Origin: CAVSCR01 sp963726575
GTDB lineage: Bacteria > Actinomycetota > Actinomycetes > JAHEKZ01
DNA: 64,000 nucleotides
NCBI GenBank assembly: GCA_963726575.1
Contig: CAVSCR010000005.1
Span: 682,001-746,000, forward strand
Reading direction: 5' to 3'
Numbering within the stretch: position 1 is the first letter of the stretch; every line of letters begins with the position of its first letter. The notes beneath the pieces are model-generated. The model ran no database searches. It saw only the letters and a list, made by a program, of their open reading frames with translations, and was not told where the DNA came from. The translations under genes and the position numbers were made by a program. Positions 7,372-15,008 of the stretch are shown one piece after another.

Positions 7372-7765
7372 CGTGCCTCCCGTCCTACGAAGGCGGCGAC
7401 CTGCCGACTGAGGTTCCTCCGCCCCACGGCCGGACAGCCCAACCGGATCCGCCTCGACAGCGGGAATCGGTTGAGAATCCCCGCCAAGAACGAGGGTCAT
7501 GCTTCGGCCGGTTCGGTGCATCGGATCCTCCACGCGGTTGAGGTGGGCTCTGCTTGCCTCGCGCCAAGGGAAGCCCACGCCCCTCACCAACTCCTCACCA
7601 AGGCAGGTAGGGCGACGGGGTCCAGATCCGATCTACTCCGCTCCGGTACCACCGACGATCTCGGGCTCGCGCTCCTCACTGGCTAGAGGGTTCGTGGCGC
7701 TGTTCGAGAACGTCGCGAGCGTCGGGCGGAGCCACGCCACCATCAGAAGTAGCCAACCCGAATAG
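7372..7765. other. Gene-poor stretch in the array
   Basis: No convincing gene. An open frame (7499-7765) stops 1 bp before repeat L, but its product has composition unlike a protein; a decayed unit is possible. Confidence 0.4.
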
Positions 7766-7800
7766 CGCCCGGACGTGCCGATAGCGTGCGCTGAGCAGGG
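7766..7800 (+). repeat. Array repeat copy L
   Basis: CGCCCGGACGTGCCGATAG, a perfect match to the 5' block consensus; downstream blocks are diverged. Confidence 0.7.
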
Positions 7801-7854
7801 AGGGATTCGGCGAGCGAGGGCTTGCCCGAGCGTTCTGCCCGACCTGCAGAGTGA

Positions 7855-8483
7855 TCAAGCCCGCTCGGTGGTCAGCCCGGTGGGATGAGACCGCGAAGGC
7901 AGAGGCTCGCGTGGCCGCTCGACGACCTCAACGCTCGCTCGGGACAGCAACTCGTAGACGGCCGCAGTGTGGCCTGGTGCGCGCCAGTCGAACAACGCCT
8001 GCTCGATCGGGGTCCACCCGATCGTCCACGCTGCGATCACGGCGACAAAGGCGACGGCGTAGAGGAGAACCATGAGCAGTGTGCTGTCGGTGCCCTGCGC
8101 CAGGTAGCCGGTGATGACACCCAGGGCCGCCGCGCAGACGCGCGAGCAGGAGCGCCCGCGGCAGTTCGCGGATTCCGCCTTGGCGAAGGATCATCGCCTC
8201 ACGCCAGGCATTGTCCGCTTCGACCTCGACAGTAGTCTCGGAAAGCGCCAACGTCCGGTTCGTCGACGACACCGCCCCTCGGCGTCGCGATGCGGACGAC
8301 GAGCGCGGCAGGCAGCCGCACTGCTGACTCCAGAATTCCCACGAGGGTGTCGATGCCCGATCCACTGCCGCCGTCTCCGTCTAACAACTGAGCAGGCGAA
8401 CTGAGCTCGAGGTCAATCGAGCGGTCACCGCGCAACTGTTGATGCGCGGCCTTCAAGACGTGGGCGATCGGTGGCCGCGTCAT
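7855..8483 (-). pseudogene. Membrane-protein gene with two frameshifts
   Basis: Three minus-strand frames join into one plausible protein. The first (from ATG 8483) carries PIAHVLKAAHQQLRGDRSID and an AALVVRIATPRGGVVDEPD segment. The second continues with NRTLALSETTVEVEADNAW and REAMILRQGGIRELPRALLL. The third continues with ALGVITGYLAQGTD and a membrane helix (VLLYAVAFVAVIAAWTIGW) to the stop at 7855. Breaks lie near 8265-8285 and near 8120-8140. Each single frame is short and ends in unlikely sequence, so this is a broken gene or two sequencing errors. Function unknown. Confidence 0.6.
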
Positions 8484-8650
8484 AGCGGCCCACGGCAGAC
8501 GACGTCAACTCCGGCCGGCGTTCCCATTCCACACCTCCATGACTAGGCGGTATCACCGTTCCAGGCGTATCGCACCTCAGCACGCCCCGGACCAGACTCT
8601 GGCTCGATCAGGACGCCGGGGAAAGGGGCCAAGGACCCGTCACTACCGGG

Positions 8651-8698
8651 CGCACGTACGTGCCGTTCTCGGGCTGATCATGGGGCAGGATTCGACAC
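8651..8698 (+). repeat. Array repeat copy M with leaderless -10
   Basis: CGCACGTACGTGCCGTTC then TCGGGCTGATC; distal GGGGCAGGAT. CAGGAT (8686-8691) is 7 nt before the ATG at 8699. Confidence 0.8.
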
Positions 8699-8935
8699 AT
8701 GAGCGACCCACTGAGCATCGAGAACCAGGTCGTAGACGAAGCCGGCTGTATCGAGGTGATCGCAGCCCTTGCTCGGCATTACGACAACAGCAGGGCCGAG
8801 TGGCAGAACCAAACCATCCCGGCATACCTCGATGGCATGGCGGCCTGGATCCGAGACGCTGACCTCGGCCGTGTCGAGAGTTCCGCGTGGGGTTTCCTGG
8901 CTGACGCACTGCGGGCGGCTCGGGTCTACGAGTAA
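8699..8935 (+). CDS. DUF7660-like small protein
   Basis: This 78-aa acidic protein resembles small proteins annotated as DUF7660, with the typical pattern of a tryptophan plus AYLDGMAAWIRD in the second half. No membrane segment or signal is present, and the function of the family is not known to me. The start at 8699 is supported by the CAGGAT hexamer in repeat M. The stop is immediately followed by repeat N (0 bp). Confidence 0.75.
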   Translation: MSDPLSIENQVVDEAGCIEVIAALARHYDNSRAEWQNQTIPAYLDGMAAWIRDADLGRVESSAWGFLADALRAARVYE

Positions 8936-8970
8936 CGCAGCAGGTGCCGCTGCCCGGCTGTTCGTGCGTG
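8936..8970 (+). repeat. Array repeat copy N (diverged)
   Basis: CGCAGCAGGTGCCGCTG followed by CCCGGCTG; directly abuts the preceding stop codon. Last copy before a 4.7-kb repeat-free stretch. Confidence 0.55.
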
Positions 8971-9148
8971 GGGCCCTTCGTCCTGTCTTTGATCGCAATC
9001 CGCATCCCGAACGGATCTTCGTTGGGGTATTCGGTGTTCTCGGGTCCTTCCTGCTGGGCTTGGCGGCAGCGTGCTGAGTCGGTGGGTCCGCTTCGCGACT
9101 GATGTCGTGCTCTGACCCGCCGCCGGTCAGTCGGTCGGGAACGGGTCG

Positions 9149-9154
9149 TACCGT
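9149..9154 (+). promoter_or_regulatory. Leaderless -10 TACCGT
   Basis: TACCGT lies 7 nt before the ATG at 9162 and decides that start over the upstream in-frame codon. Confidence 0.5.
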
Positions 9155-9161
9155 GTGGCAC

Positions 9162-10406
9162 ATGGCCGCCCGGGCTCGACCTCAACGGGAACTCGACGTG
9201 GTGGTCTTCGGAGCCACCGGTTTCGTCGGCCGTCTGGTCGCGGGCTATCTCGCGGACCATGCCCCGCACGAGTCGCGGATCGGGCTGGCTGGACGATCGG
9301 CAGAACGTCTTGATGCGGTCCGTGATGGGCTCGGCGTTCGGGCCGCGTCGTGGCCGCTGGTCGTCGCCGACGCCGGCGACCCCGTGTCGTTGGAAGCACT
9401 GGCCTCGCGGACGCGCGTGGTGGCCACGACCGTCGGCCCATACGCGAGGTATGGCCTACCACTCGTGGCGGCCTGCGCAGATGCCGGCACCCACTACGCC
9501 GACCTGACCGGTGAGGTCCTGTTCGTCCGGGACTCGCTGAGCCGCTACGACCAGCCGGCGAAGGTGAGCGGTGCCCGGATCGTCCACTCCTGCGGCTTCG
9601 ACTCGATCCCGTCCGACCTTGGCGTGCTGCTGCTCTTCGAGCAGGCTGTCGCCGACGGCGCCGGCGAGCTCGACGACGTGAGACTCGTCGTCGTGTCGAT
9701 GAGGGGCGGCGTGAGTGGGGGGACGATCGACTCGATGCGGGTGAGCGCACAGGCCGTCGCGGCCGACCGTGGGTTGCTCCGGGTGCTCGGCGACCCCTAT
9801 GCGCTCAGCCCCGACCGTTCGGCCGAACCCGATCTCGGGAGGCAGTCCGACGTCGAAGGCGTCCACCGCGACCCTGACCTGGGAGTGTGGGTCGGTTCGT
9901 TCGTCATGGCCTCCTACAACACTCGTGTCGTGCGGATGAGCAACACATTGCAGGGATGGGCGTACGGTCGCGGGATGCGCTACCGCGAGGCGATGTCGTA
10001 CGGGTCTGGCATCACGGCCCCGGTGGTCGCGACGACGGTGCCGGCCGTGTTGCGCGCGGCTGTCGCGGGGATGTCGTTTCGGCCCACGCGGGCGCTGCTG
10101 GACCGAATCCTGCCGAAGCCGGGCCAAGGGCCCGATGAGCGCACCCGCACGACGGGACGCTTCCGCATGGAACTGCGCGCCGTCACGTCCTCGGGGGCCA
10201 GCTACGGCTGCATCGTTGCCGCACAGGGTGACCCAGGCTACGCGGCCACCTCGGTCATGCTCGGTGAGAGCGCACTGTGCCTGGCCCTCGACGGAGACCA
10301 GTTGCCGGACCGCCGAGGAGTGCTGACCCCGGCCACGGCAATGGGAGACGCGCTGGTCGACCGGCTGCGCGCCGCCGGCTTCACGCTGTCCGCCGGCAGG
10401 CTCTGA
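9162..10406 (+). CDS. Saccharopine dehydrogenase-like / trans-acting enoyl reductase family oxidoreductase
   Basis: This 414-aa protein has an N-terminal Rossmann motif VVVFGATGFVGRLVAGYL and the YADLTGE and SCGFDSIPSDLG segments typical of the saccharopine-dehydrogenase-like NAD(P)-binding family, which includes mycobacterial trans-acting enoyl reductases. It should be a soluble or membrane-associated NAD(P)H oxidoreductase; the substrate is unknown. The ATG at 9162 is supported by the TACCGT hexamer. It is the first gene of the repeat-free island. Confidence 0.9.
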   Translation: MAARARPQRELDVVVFGATGFVGRLVAGYLADHAPHESRIGLAGRSAERLDAVRDGLGVRAASWPLVVADAGDPVSLEALASRTRVVATTVGPYARYGLPLVAACADAGTHYADLTGEVLFVRDSLSRYDQPAKVSGARIVHSCGFDSIPSDLGVLLLFEQAVADGAGELDDVRLVVVSMRGGVSGGTIDSMRVSAQAVAADRGLLRVLGDPYALSPDRSAEPDLGRQSDVEGVHRDPDLGVWVGSFVMASYNTRVVRMSNTLQGWAYGRGMRYREAMSYGSGITAPVVATTVPAVLRAAVAGMSFRPTRALLDRILPKPGQGPDERTRTTGRFRMELRAVTSSGASYGCIVAAQGDPGYAATSVMLGESALCLALDGDQLPDRRGVLTPATAMGDALVDRLRAAGFTLSAGRL

Positions 10407-10517
10407 GAGACGTCGCAGTTTGTGGAAGAGCGGCTCGCACCGGGGCGAGCTTCCCGCCGCGGTGCATCGAGCAATCGGATCCGTTTGTGAGGATCCGACA
10501 AGCCACGTCAGGTCAGG

Positions 10518-10739
10518 TCAGGTCGGATCGGCGACACCTGCAGCAGTCATCTGCGCCGGGGCATCGTCCGGCATCTCCAGCCGGTACCCGAACTGGTCAG
10601 CTCGAGCTCGGGCCTCGGCCAACGATCGCACCCTCGCGCTCATCACGGACCTGCCGTCCGGGGTGTACAGCGACGTCCCCCATGCGGCCCCCTGGCACTG
10701 GTTCGGCCAGATCGTCAGGACCACTGTCGCTTCGTCCAT
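10518..10739 (-). CDS. Small hypothetical protein
   Basis: The product from ATG 10739 is 73 aa: a beta-rich start (EATVVLTIWPNQCQG), a TSLYTPDGRSV segment and a helical RVRSLAEARARADQFGY segment. It looks like a small soluble domain; no family was recognised. Three AGGTC units occur in tandem near the 3' end of the gene (about 10508-10525). The start was chosen at the internal ATG because the upstream extension has no protein-like character. Confidence 0.6.
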   Translation of the reverse strand: MDEATVVLTIWPNQCQGAAWGTSLYTPDGRSVMSARVRSLAEARARADQFGYRLEMPDDAPAQMTAAGVADPT

Positions 10740-11008
10740 GTCGGGACGCTTGTTGCCTCGAGATGCTCCAGGCAGTTGTTCCTCATCACCGGTGTCGAGC
10801 GCCCGGTGCTGCTGCCGGGTGGGCTGGCGGAGCACAGCAGCCGCTTCACCAGGGCGAACCCGTTGAACAGGGGGAACGGCTGTCTGCCTTGTGCTCTCGC
10901 TGCGGCCATGGAGTTGAGCAGATCACTGGCGGAGTTTGGCTGTCCACGACCCCTGGCGTGAGCCTGCGGAACAACACTGCTGCTCGTTCTGTGCTCTACG
11001 ACATCCAC
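10740..11008. other. Intergenic stretch
   Basis: Region between two minus-strand genes. No convincing gene, repeat copy or hairpin was seen. Confidence 0.4.
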
Positions 11009-12325
11009 TCACTGTCGCCCTGACTGTTCGTGCCAAGTTCTCGACGAGCCCTCGTCAGCTGTCACAACCCCGGGGCGGCACTCGTCCAGGTCGAGTCCGC
11101 CCATCGCTGAACCTGATCGAGCAGCTTGGTCAGCTGCATGTGTGCCAGCCGCTGCCGGACGAGACGAATGTCGGATCGGCAGCCCGGACACTTCCTGGCC
11201 AACCGGCGTGTCGAGCCAGTGACGCAGCGCGGCGCGGCGAAGTGCTCGTTCGTGCATTCCGCCATCGGCCCGGAGACCGGTGACGCCGCGCCGCGCCACC
11301 AGCGTCGAGAGCAGCGGCGCCAACTGGCCGCCGTAGTGGCGCATGCACTCCTCCGGCCTGATCCCGGGCCACGCACGGCAGGATACGACCGTCCGCCGGT
11401 GCTCCGACGGCACGTCCGGCGGCACAGTCTCGTCCCAGCGCGGGTCGTCGGGCTGGAACACCCACTGGTCGAGGTCACCGAGCGGGATTCCCTCGATCGA
11501 CCGCACAGTCGGTGGGTGCCCCTCCGGAAGGTAGGGGTCGACGACGAGGTCGCAGATGACCGCGTGGTGCGGCAGGTACGCCAGCCACGAGTTCGGTACG
11601 ACGGGCCGCCGGGTGTCCGACCGCTGCGTCGCGTCGACGAGGATGTCCGTCCGCCGCAGCAACCTGCACATCGACTGGGCGTGGCCGGTCGCATTGCGCC
11701 CGACAACAGTCACCTCGACGCCCGGCAGCCCCATGTCGGTCAGAGTCGCGTCGCGCTCGAGTGACCCGTACTTCGTTGCGGCCTCGACGGCATGCTTGCC
11801 CACCATCCCGGCGCCGAGCACCGTAACCCGCAGGGGCTCGCGTGCGGGGTCGGTGAGCCCGAGACAGGTGCGCGACAGTGCCTCGAACGCCGCGTCGAGC
11901 CCGTTCCAGCCAACCGCACGCATGTTCTCGACTAGCCGCTGCCCATGGTCGTCGGCGATCGAGTCGAGGCTGATCGCGTCGATCCCGAGCTCGAGTAGCC
12001 GGCGTACCCGCGCTGGCCGGGTTGGATAGTGCAGCATCGCGATCAGCAACGCGCCCGGCCGCATCGAGTTCAGCCGGTCGTCGGGTGCCTGCAACACCAT
12101 GACGACGTCCTGCGCCATCGCCTGCGCGGCGTCGCCGACCCGAACCGAGGCTGACGCGGCGAGGTAGTCGTCGTCAGTGACGCCGACGGCGCAGCCGAGC
12201 CCGCTCTCGATCACCGTCGGACACCCGAGGTCGGCGACGCGCCGGACGAGGTCCGGGAGGAAGTCGCGGCGCTCGCCCCGCTCCTGGTGCATGGACGGGA
12301 AGCCGAACGACAGTTGCCGGTTCAT
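11009..12325 (-). CDS. Alanine dehydrogenase/PNT-like NAD-binding protein, paralogue 1
   Basis: This 438-aa protein begins MNRQLSFGFPSMHQE, followed by an alanine-dehydrogenase/transhydrogenase N-terminal-like domain and a Rossmann motif VTVLGAGMVGKHAVEAATKYG near the middle. A later PHHAVICDLVVDPYLPEG segment is shared with the neighbouring paralogue. The last 60 residues look poorly conserved. The start ATG overlaps the stop of the upstream gene (ATGA), so the two are translationally coupled. The fold suggests an amino-acid, opine or carboxyalkyl-amino-acid dehydrogenase; the substrate cannot be read from sequence. Confidence 0.82.
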   Translation of the reverse strand: MNRQLSFGFPSMHQERGERRDFLPDLVRRVADLGCPTVIESGLGCAVGVTDDDYLAASASVRVGDAAQAMAQDVVMVLQAPDDRLNSMRPGALLIAMLHYPTRPARVRRLLELGIDAISLDSIADDHGQRLVENMRAVGWNGLDAAFEALSRTCLGLTDPAREPLRVTVLGAGMVGKHAVEAATKYGSLERDATLTDMGLPGVEVTVVGRNATGHAQSMCRLLRRTDILVDATQRSDTRRPVVPNSWLAYLPHHAVICDLVVDPYLPEGHPPTVRSIEGIPLGDLDQWVFQPDDPRWDETVPPDVPSEHRRTVVSCRAWPGIRPEECMRHYGGQLAPLLSTLVARRGVTGLRADGGMHERALRRAALRHWLDTPVGQEVSGLPIRHSSRPAAAGTHAADQAARSGSAMGGLDLDECRPGVVTADEGSSRTWHEQSGRQ

Positions 12326-13458
12326 CGCCCGTGCTCCTGTCGCCAGCGCCCGAGCTCGGCCCGGGCGACGGCCCGTTCGACGAAGTGTCCGCTCGTCACG
12401 TCCCAGTCCTCGACCGGCCGGAGCAGCAACATCTCGAGCACCGGCCCCAGCTGCCGGCTGTAGACCTCCATGCAGTCCCGCGGCTGGACGCCGGGCCAGG
12501 AGTAGCAGGACAGCGACGTTCGTCGTCGCCGAGTATCGATCCGCGAGTCCATCAGGTCGTACGCCGGGTCGTCGACTCCGAACACGTACTGGTCGAGGGT
12601 TCCCTGCGGCACTCCCTCGATTCCTTTCAGATGCGGGGGCGCCAGAGAGAAGTCATACGGGTCCGCGGCCAGGTCGAGGATCACGGCGTGTTGCGGCAAC
12701 GCCTCCACCCACTTGTTCGGAATCACCGGCTGGGTCTGATCGTGGCGGGCCGTCGCATCGATCAGCAGGTCGGTCTGCTCCAGCCGCGCGAGCATCGTGT
12801 TCTCGTGCCAGGTCGTGTCATAGTCGACGACTGTCACCTCGAACCCCAGCACCCGGCGAGCGGCCAGACGCCGGTGCAACTCGGGATCACCGAACTCCGT
12901 GCACGCGCGGATCGCGTGCCCGGCGACCGCGCCCGCCCCGAGGATGGTCGCCCGCAGCGGTCCTCGGCCCGGTGACTCGAACCGCCGGTGCGTACGCGCG
13001 AGCTCCCGCACTGCGGCGCGGACCCCATACCAGCCGACCCCGCGCATGTTCTCCACCATCCGGTGGCCCATGTCGTCGACGATTGAGTCGAGCGAGATGC
13101 ATCGGACGGCGAGCGCCGAGAGCGTCGCGACGCGTCCCGGCCGGGTTGGGAAGTGCAGCATCGCCACCAGCAGCGCGTCCGGTCGGATGGTGCGCAGTGC
13201 CTCGTCGGGCGGGCAGCGGACCTGGACGACAACGTCCTGGGCGAAGCAATCTTCGTACGTGCCCGTCTTCACTACCGGTGACGCGTCGACGTACGCCTGT
13301 GTCGGCACGCCCATCGGCTCGCCATACCCCTCCTCGACCACGATTTGGGTGGCGCCGGCAGCGGCGAGTGTCGTGACAAGGCAGGGTAGGAAGCAGCGCC
13401 GCTCCGCAGGCTCCAGGTGCATCAGCGGAAACCCGAACGTCGTGGGCACATCGGCCAT
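12322..13458 (-). CDS. Alanine dehydrogenase/PNT-like NAD-binding protein, paralogue 2
   Basis: This 378-aa protein starts at ATG 13458 behind a GGGAGG ribosome-binding site. It shares with the downstream gene the FGFPLMHLEPAERRCFLP opening, the ALLVAMLHFPTRPGRV segment, a Rossmann motif RATILGAGAVAGHAI and a late PQHAVILDLAADPYD segment. The pair therefore arose by duplication and may act as a heteromer or in consecutive steps. An alanine-dehydrogenase-like or carboxyethylornithine-synthase-like redox reaction is the best guess from fold only. First gene of a two-gene minus-strand operon. Confidence 0.82.
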   Translation of the reverse strand: MADVPTTFGFPLMHLEPAERRCFLPCLVTTLAAAGATQIVVEEGYGEPMGVPTQAYVDASPVVKTGTYEDCFAQDVVVQVRCPPDEALRTIRPDALLVAMLHFPTRPGRVATLSALAVRCISLDSIVDDMGHRMVENMRGVGWYGVRAAVRELARTHRRFESPGRGPLRATILGAGAVAGHAIRACTEFGDPELHRRLAARRVLGFEVTVVDYDTTWHENTMLARLEQTDLLIDATARHDQTQPVIPNKWVEALPQHAVILDLAADPYDFSLAPPHLKGIEGVPQGTLDQYVFGVDDPAYDLMDSRIDTRRRRTSLSCYSWPGVQPRDCMEVYSRQLGPVLEMLLLRPVEDWDVTSGHFVERAVARAELGRWRQEHGR

Positions 13459-13699
13459 GACCGCCTCCCTGAACGCGAGTCTGGTCGCACCCGGCGCCAC
13501 GTCCATAGAGGCGTTGGACCCGGTCCGGCACCGGCGCTCTTCGATCAATCGGCCGAAGTTTCGTGGCGGAGGTCTTGGTCTGGGCTGAGGCGAACGTCGG
13601 CCAGGACCGGCCCGCCGGAGCCACAGATCCCAACTCGGACGACAACCAAGCGCCAGGCGTCATCTCAGTCGACGATGCCGTAGATCCATAGCCCTGAAG
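13459..13699. other. Intergenic stretch
   Basis: No gene or hairpin was recognised between the minus-strand operon start and repeat O. Confidence 0.35.
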
Positions 13700-13738
13700 C
13701 GCACGGAGGTGCCAATCCAGCGCGAGTTGCTGGGCTGG
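13700..13738 (+). repeat. Array repeat copy O
   Basis: CGCACGGAGGTGCCAATCC then a displaced TGCTGGGCTGG. First copy after the repeat-free island. Confidence 0.65.
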
Positions 13739-13809
13739 AAGAGCGGGATTCGGGAACCTGTCGGCCAGTGGCGGGGTCCTATCGTTGGTCCCGTGAACGG
13801 GGTGGAGCC

Positions 13810-14205
13810 ATGTTCGGTCGTACCGCTTTGCGGATGTGGCCAGCCGTAGTCCTCGGCGTGGGCCTGTTGGTCGGCGGCTGCACGAGCCCGGAGGGTGACC
13901 GAACGACCCCAGCTGCTAGTGGCCCCACCGCGACGTTGTTGACCATCGATCGCGGTGCGATTTCCTGTGACAGTCAGGTCGACGGGACCGACGACTACGT
14001 CCCCAATGCGCACGGCTACCCGAATGCACAGGTCGCCGCTGACGCGGGGCTGAGGGCTGGCGAGTCGGCGGTGGTCAGAGTCTTCCGCGACGGCGGAACT
14101 GCGGCATTGGTGTAGAACGCCAAAGGTCGACCCACCGCCGTTGTCACCCTGCGGCAGACCCCGAATGGCTGGCTGATCGACAGCACTGTTCGCTGCTCGA
14201 CTTGA
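13810..14205 (+). pseudogene. Lipoprotein gene interrupted by an in-frame TAG
   Basis: From ATG 13810, behind a GGTGGAG ribosome-binding site, the product has a lipoprotein signal (VVLGVGLLVGGC) and a short mature domain. It reaches VVRVFRDGGTAALV and then meets TAG at 14113-14115. Reading on in the same frame gives NAKGRPTAVVTLRQTPNGW and LIDSTVRCST to TGA at 14203-14205, which looks like the natural end of the domain. The full product would be about 131 codons with the TAG replaced. A nonsense mutation or sequencing error is most likely; stop-codon readthrough is possible but unproven. Confidence 0.7.
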
Positions 14206-14207
14206 AT

Positions 14208-14269
14208 GCGAGTACGTGCCGATCTCGGGCGGTCGCTTGCCTTCGCAGACAGCCCGTGCCGGGCATCAT
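14208..14269 (+). repeat. Array repeat copy P
   Basis: GCGAGTACGTGCCGATC then TCGGGCGG; distal CCGGGCATCAT ends at 14269. It starts 2 bp after the original stop of the preceding lipoprotein gene. Confidence 0.7.
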
Positions 14270-14299
14270 GGTCGGATCCAAGGTGGGAGAGGAGGCATC

Positions 14300-14496
14300 G
14301 ATGACCAGACGGCTTGGTGGTCGGCGATCGTCCTCGGTTGGGTCGTCATCACCCTGGCCGCCTTCGTCTTGGGAGCTGTCGGGACACACTTGGTGGGCCG
14401 CTAGGTCCCGCTCTCGCGGCAGTCGGGGTCCTTCCGATCGCCGTCACGTTCATCCGCTGGTGCAAGCGCCACGAACCTCACACGACGGGGATCTGA
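14300..14496 (+). pseudogene. Two-helix membrane protein gene with two frameshifts
   Basis: A strong ribosome-binding site (GGAGAGGAGG) precedes ATG 14300, but that frame turns into Ser/Arg/Pro-rich nonsense. The adjacent frame reads TAWWSAIVLGWVVITLAAFV and LGAVGTHLVG, a clear membrane helix, to a stop at 14404. A third frame then reads ALAAVGVLPIAVTFIRWCKR to TGA at 14496. Joining the three gives a natural small protein of about 65 aa with two helices. Two indels are needed: one just after the start and one near 14395-14405. The repeat Q copy follows 3 bp after the final stop. Confidence 0.55.
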
Positions 14497-14499
14497 ATC

Positions 14500-14548
14500 C
14501 GCCCGGACGTGCCATTCCCGGGCTGATCCGATCCGGCAATCTGTGCGC
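14500..14548 (+). repeat. Array repeat copy Q (full length)
   Basis: CGCCCGGACGTGCCATTCC, CGGGCTGATC, then distal GATCCGGCAATCTGTGCGC (14530-14548). All blocks are present and the arms pair with a bulge. Confidence 0.8.
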
Positions 14549-14655
14549 TTGCCTTGGGTCTCCCCGCGCTGGCGCCTGGTGGCTGGTTCTGATGGGTGAT
14601 TGCTGCACCAACCAGTAGATGGTTGACCGGGTTCGCACTTGTGCACGCCACCGAC

Positions 14656-14817
14656 ATGAGAGACGACCTGAAGACCGGCTCGCCCGGCCCCGGGCTGCTC
14701 GCGGTCGGCGTCGGCCGTCTTGACGCCGAAGCCGACGACCACCGGCCACTCGATCGGGGCAGCTTCGTCTATGACGTCTTGTACGCTTGGTCGCGACGCC
14801 ACGACACCAGCCATTAA
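14656..14817 (+). CDS. Small ORF, uncertain
   Basis: A 53-codon frame from ATG 14656 ends with a natural-looking GSFVYDVLYAWSRRHD segment and stops 28 bp before the weak repeat R, which fits the one-gene-per-unit layout. The start region is Gly/Pro-rich and no ribosome-binding site was found. It could be the tail of a decayed gene. Confidence 0.3.
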   Translation: MRDDLKTGSPGPGLLAVGVGRLDAEADDHRPLDRGSFVYDVLYAWSRRHDTSH

Positions 14818-14845
14818 GCGCGACTGCCCACCAATTTCGCACCGG

Positions 14846-14875
14846 CCTCGATGTACCGACGTTCCGCGTGACGCA
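14846..14875 (+). repeat. Array repeat copy R (weak)
   Basis: CCTCGATGTACCGACGTTCC resembles the core with TGCC changed to TACC, as in copy K. Weak on its own; listed because position and orientation fit the series. Confidence 0.35.
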
Positions 14876-15008
14876 TGATGGCTGCTACCAATCCCGGTCG
14901 GCGTCGTGCTGGCGCGATGCGCGGCGAGATGGGTGAGAGCGTGTTGTACGGCGCAGACTCGATGACGTCGGCTGCCTTTGAGCTGGTGCTGTCGCTACAA
15001 GGCCAAGG

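Noticed and set aside
7499..7765. Gene ending next to repeat L
   Set aside because: Position fits the array pattern, but the product is Arg/Ser-rich without protein-like segments.
10508..10525. AGGTC tandem microrepeat as a regulatory element
   Set aside because: Only three short units, overlapping the 3' end of a small gene; likely chance.
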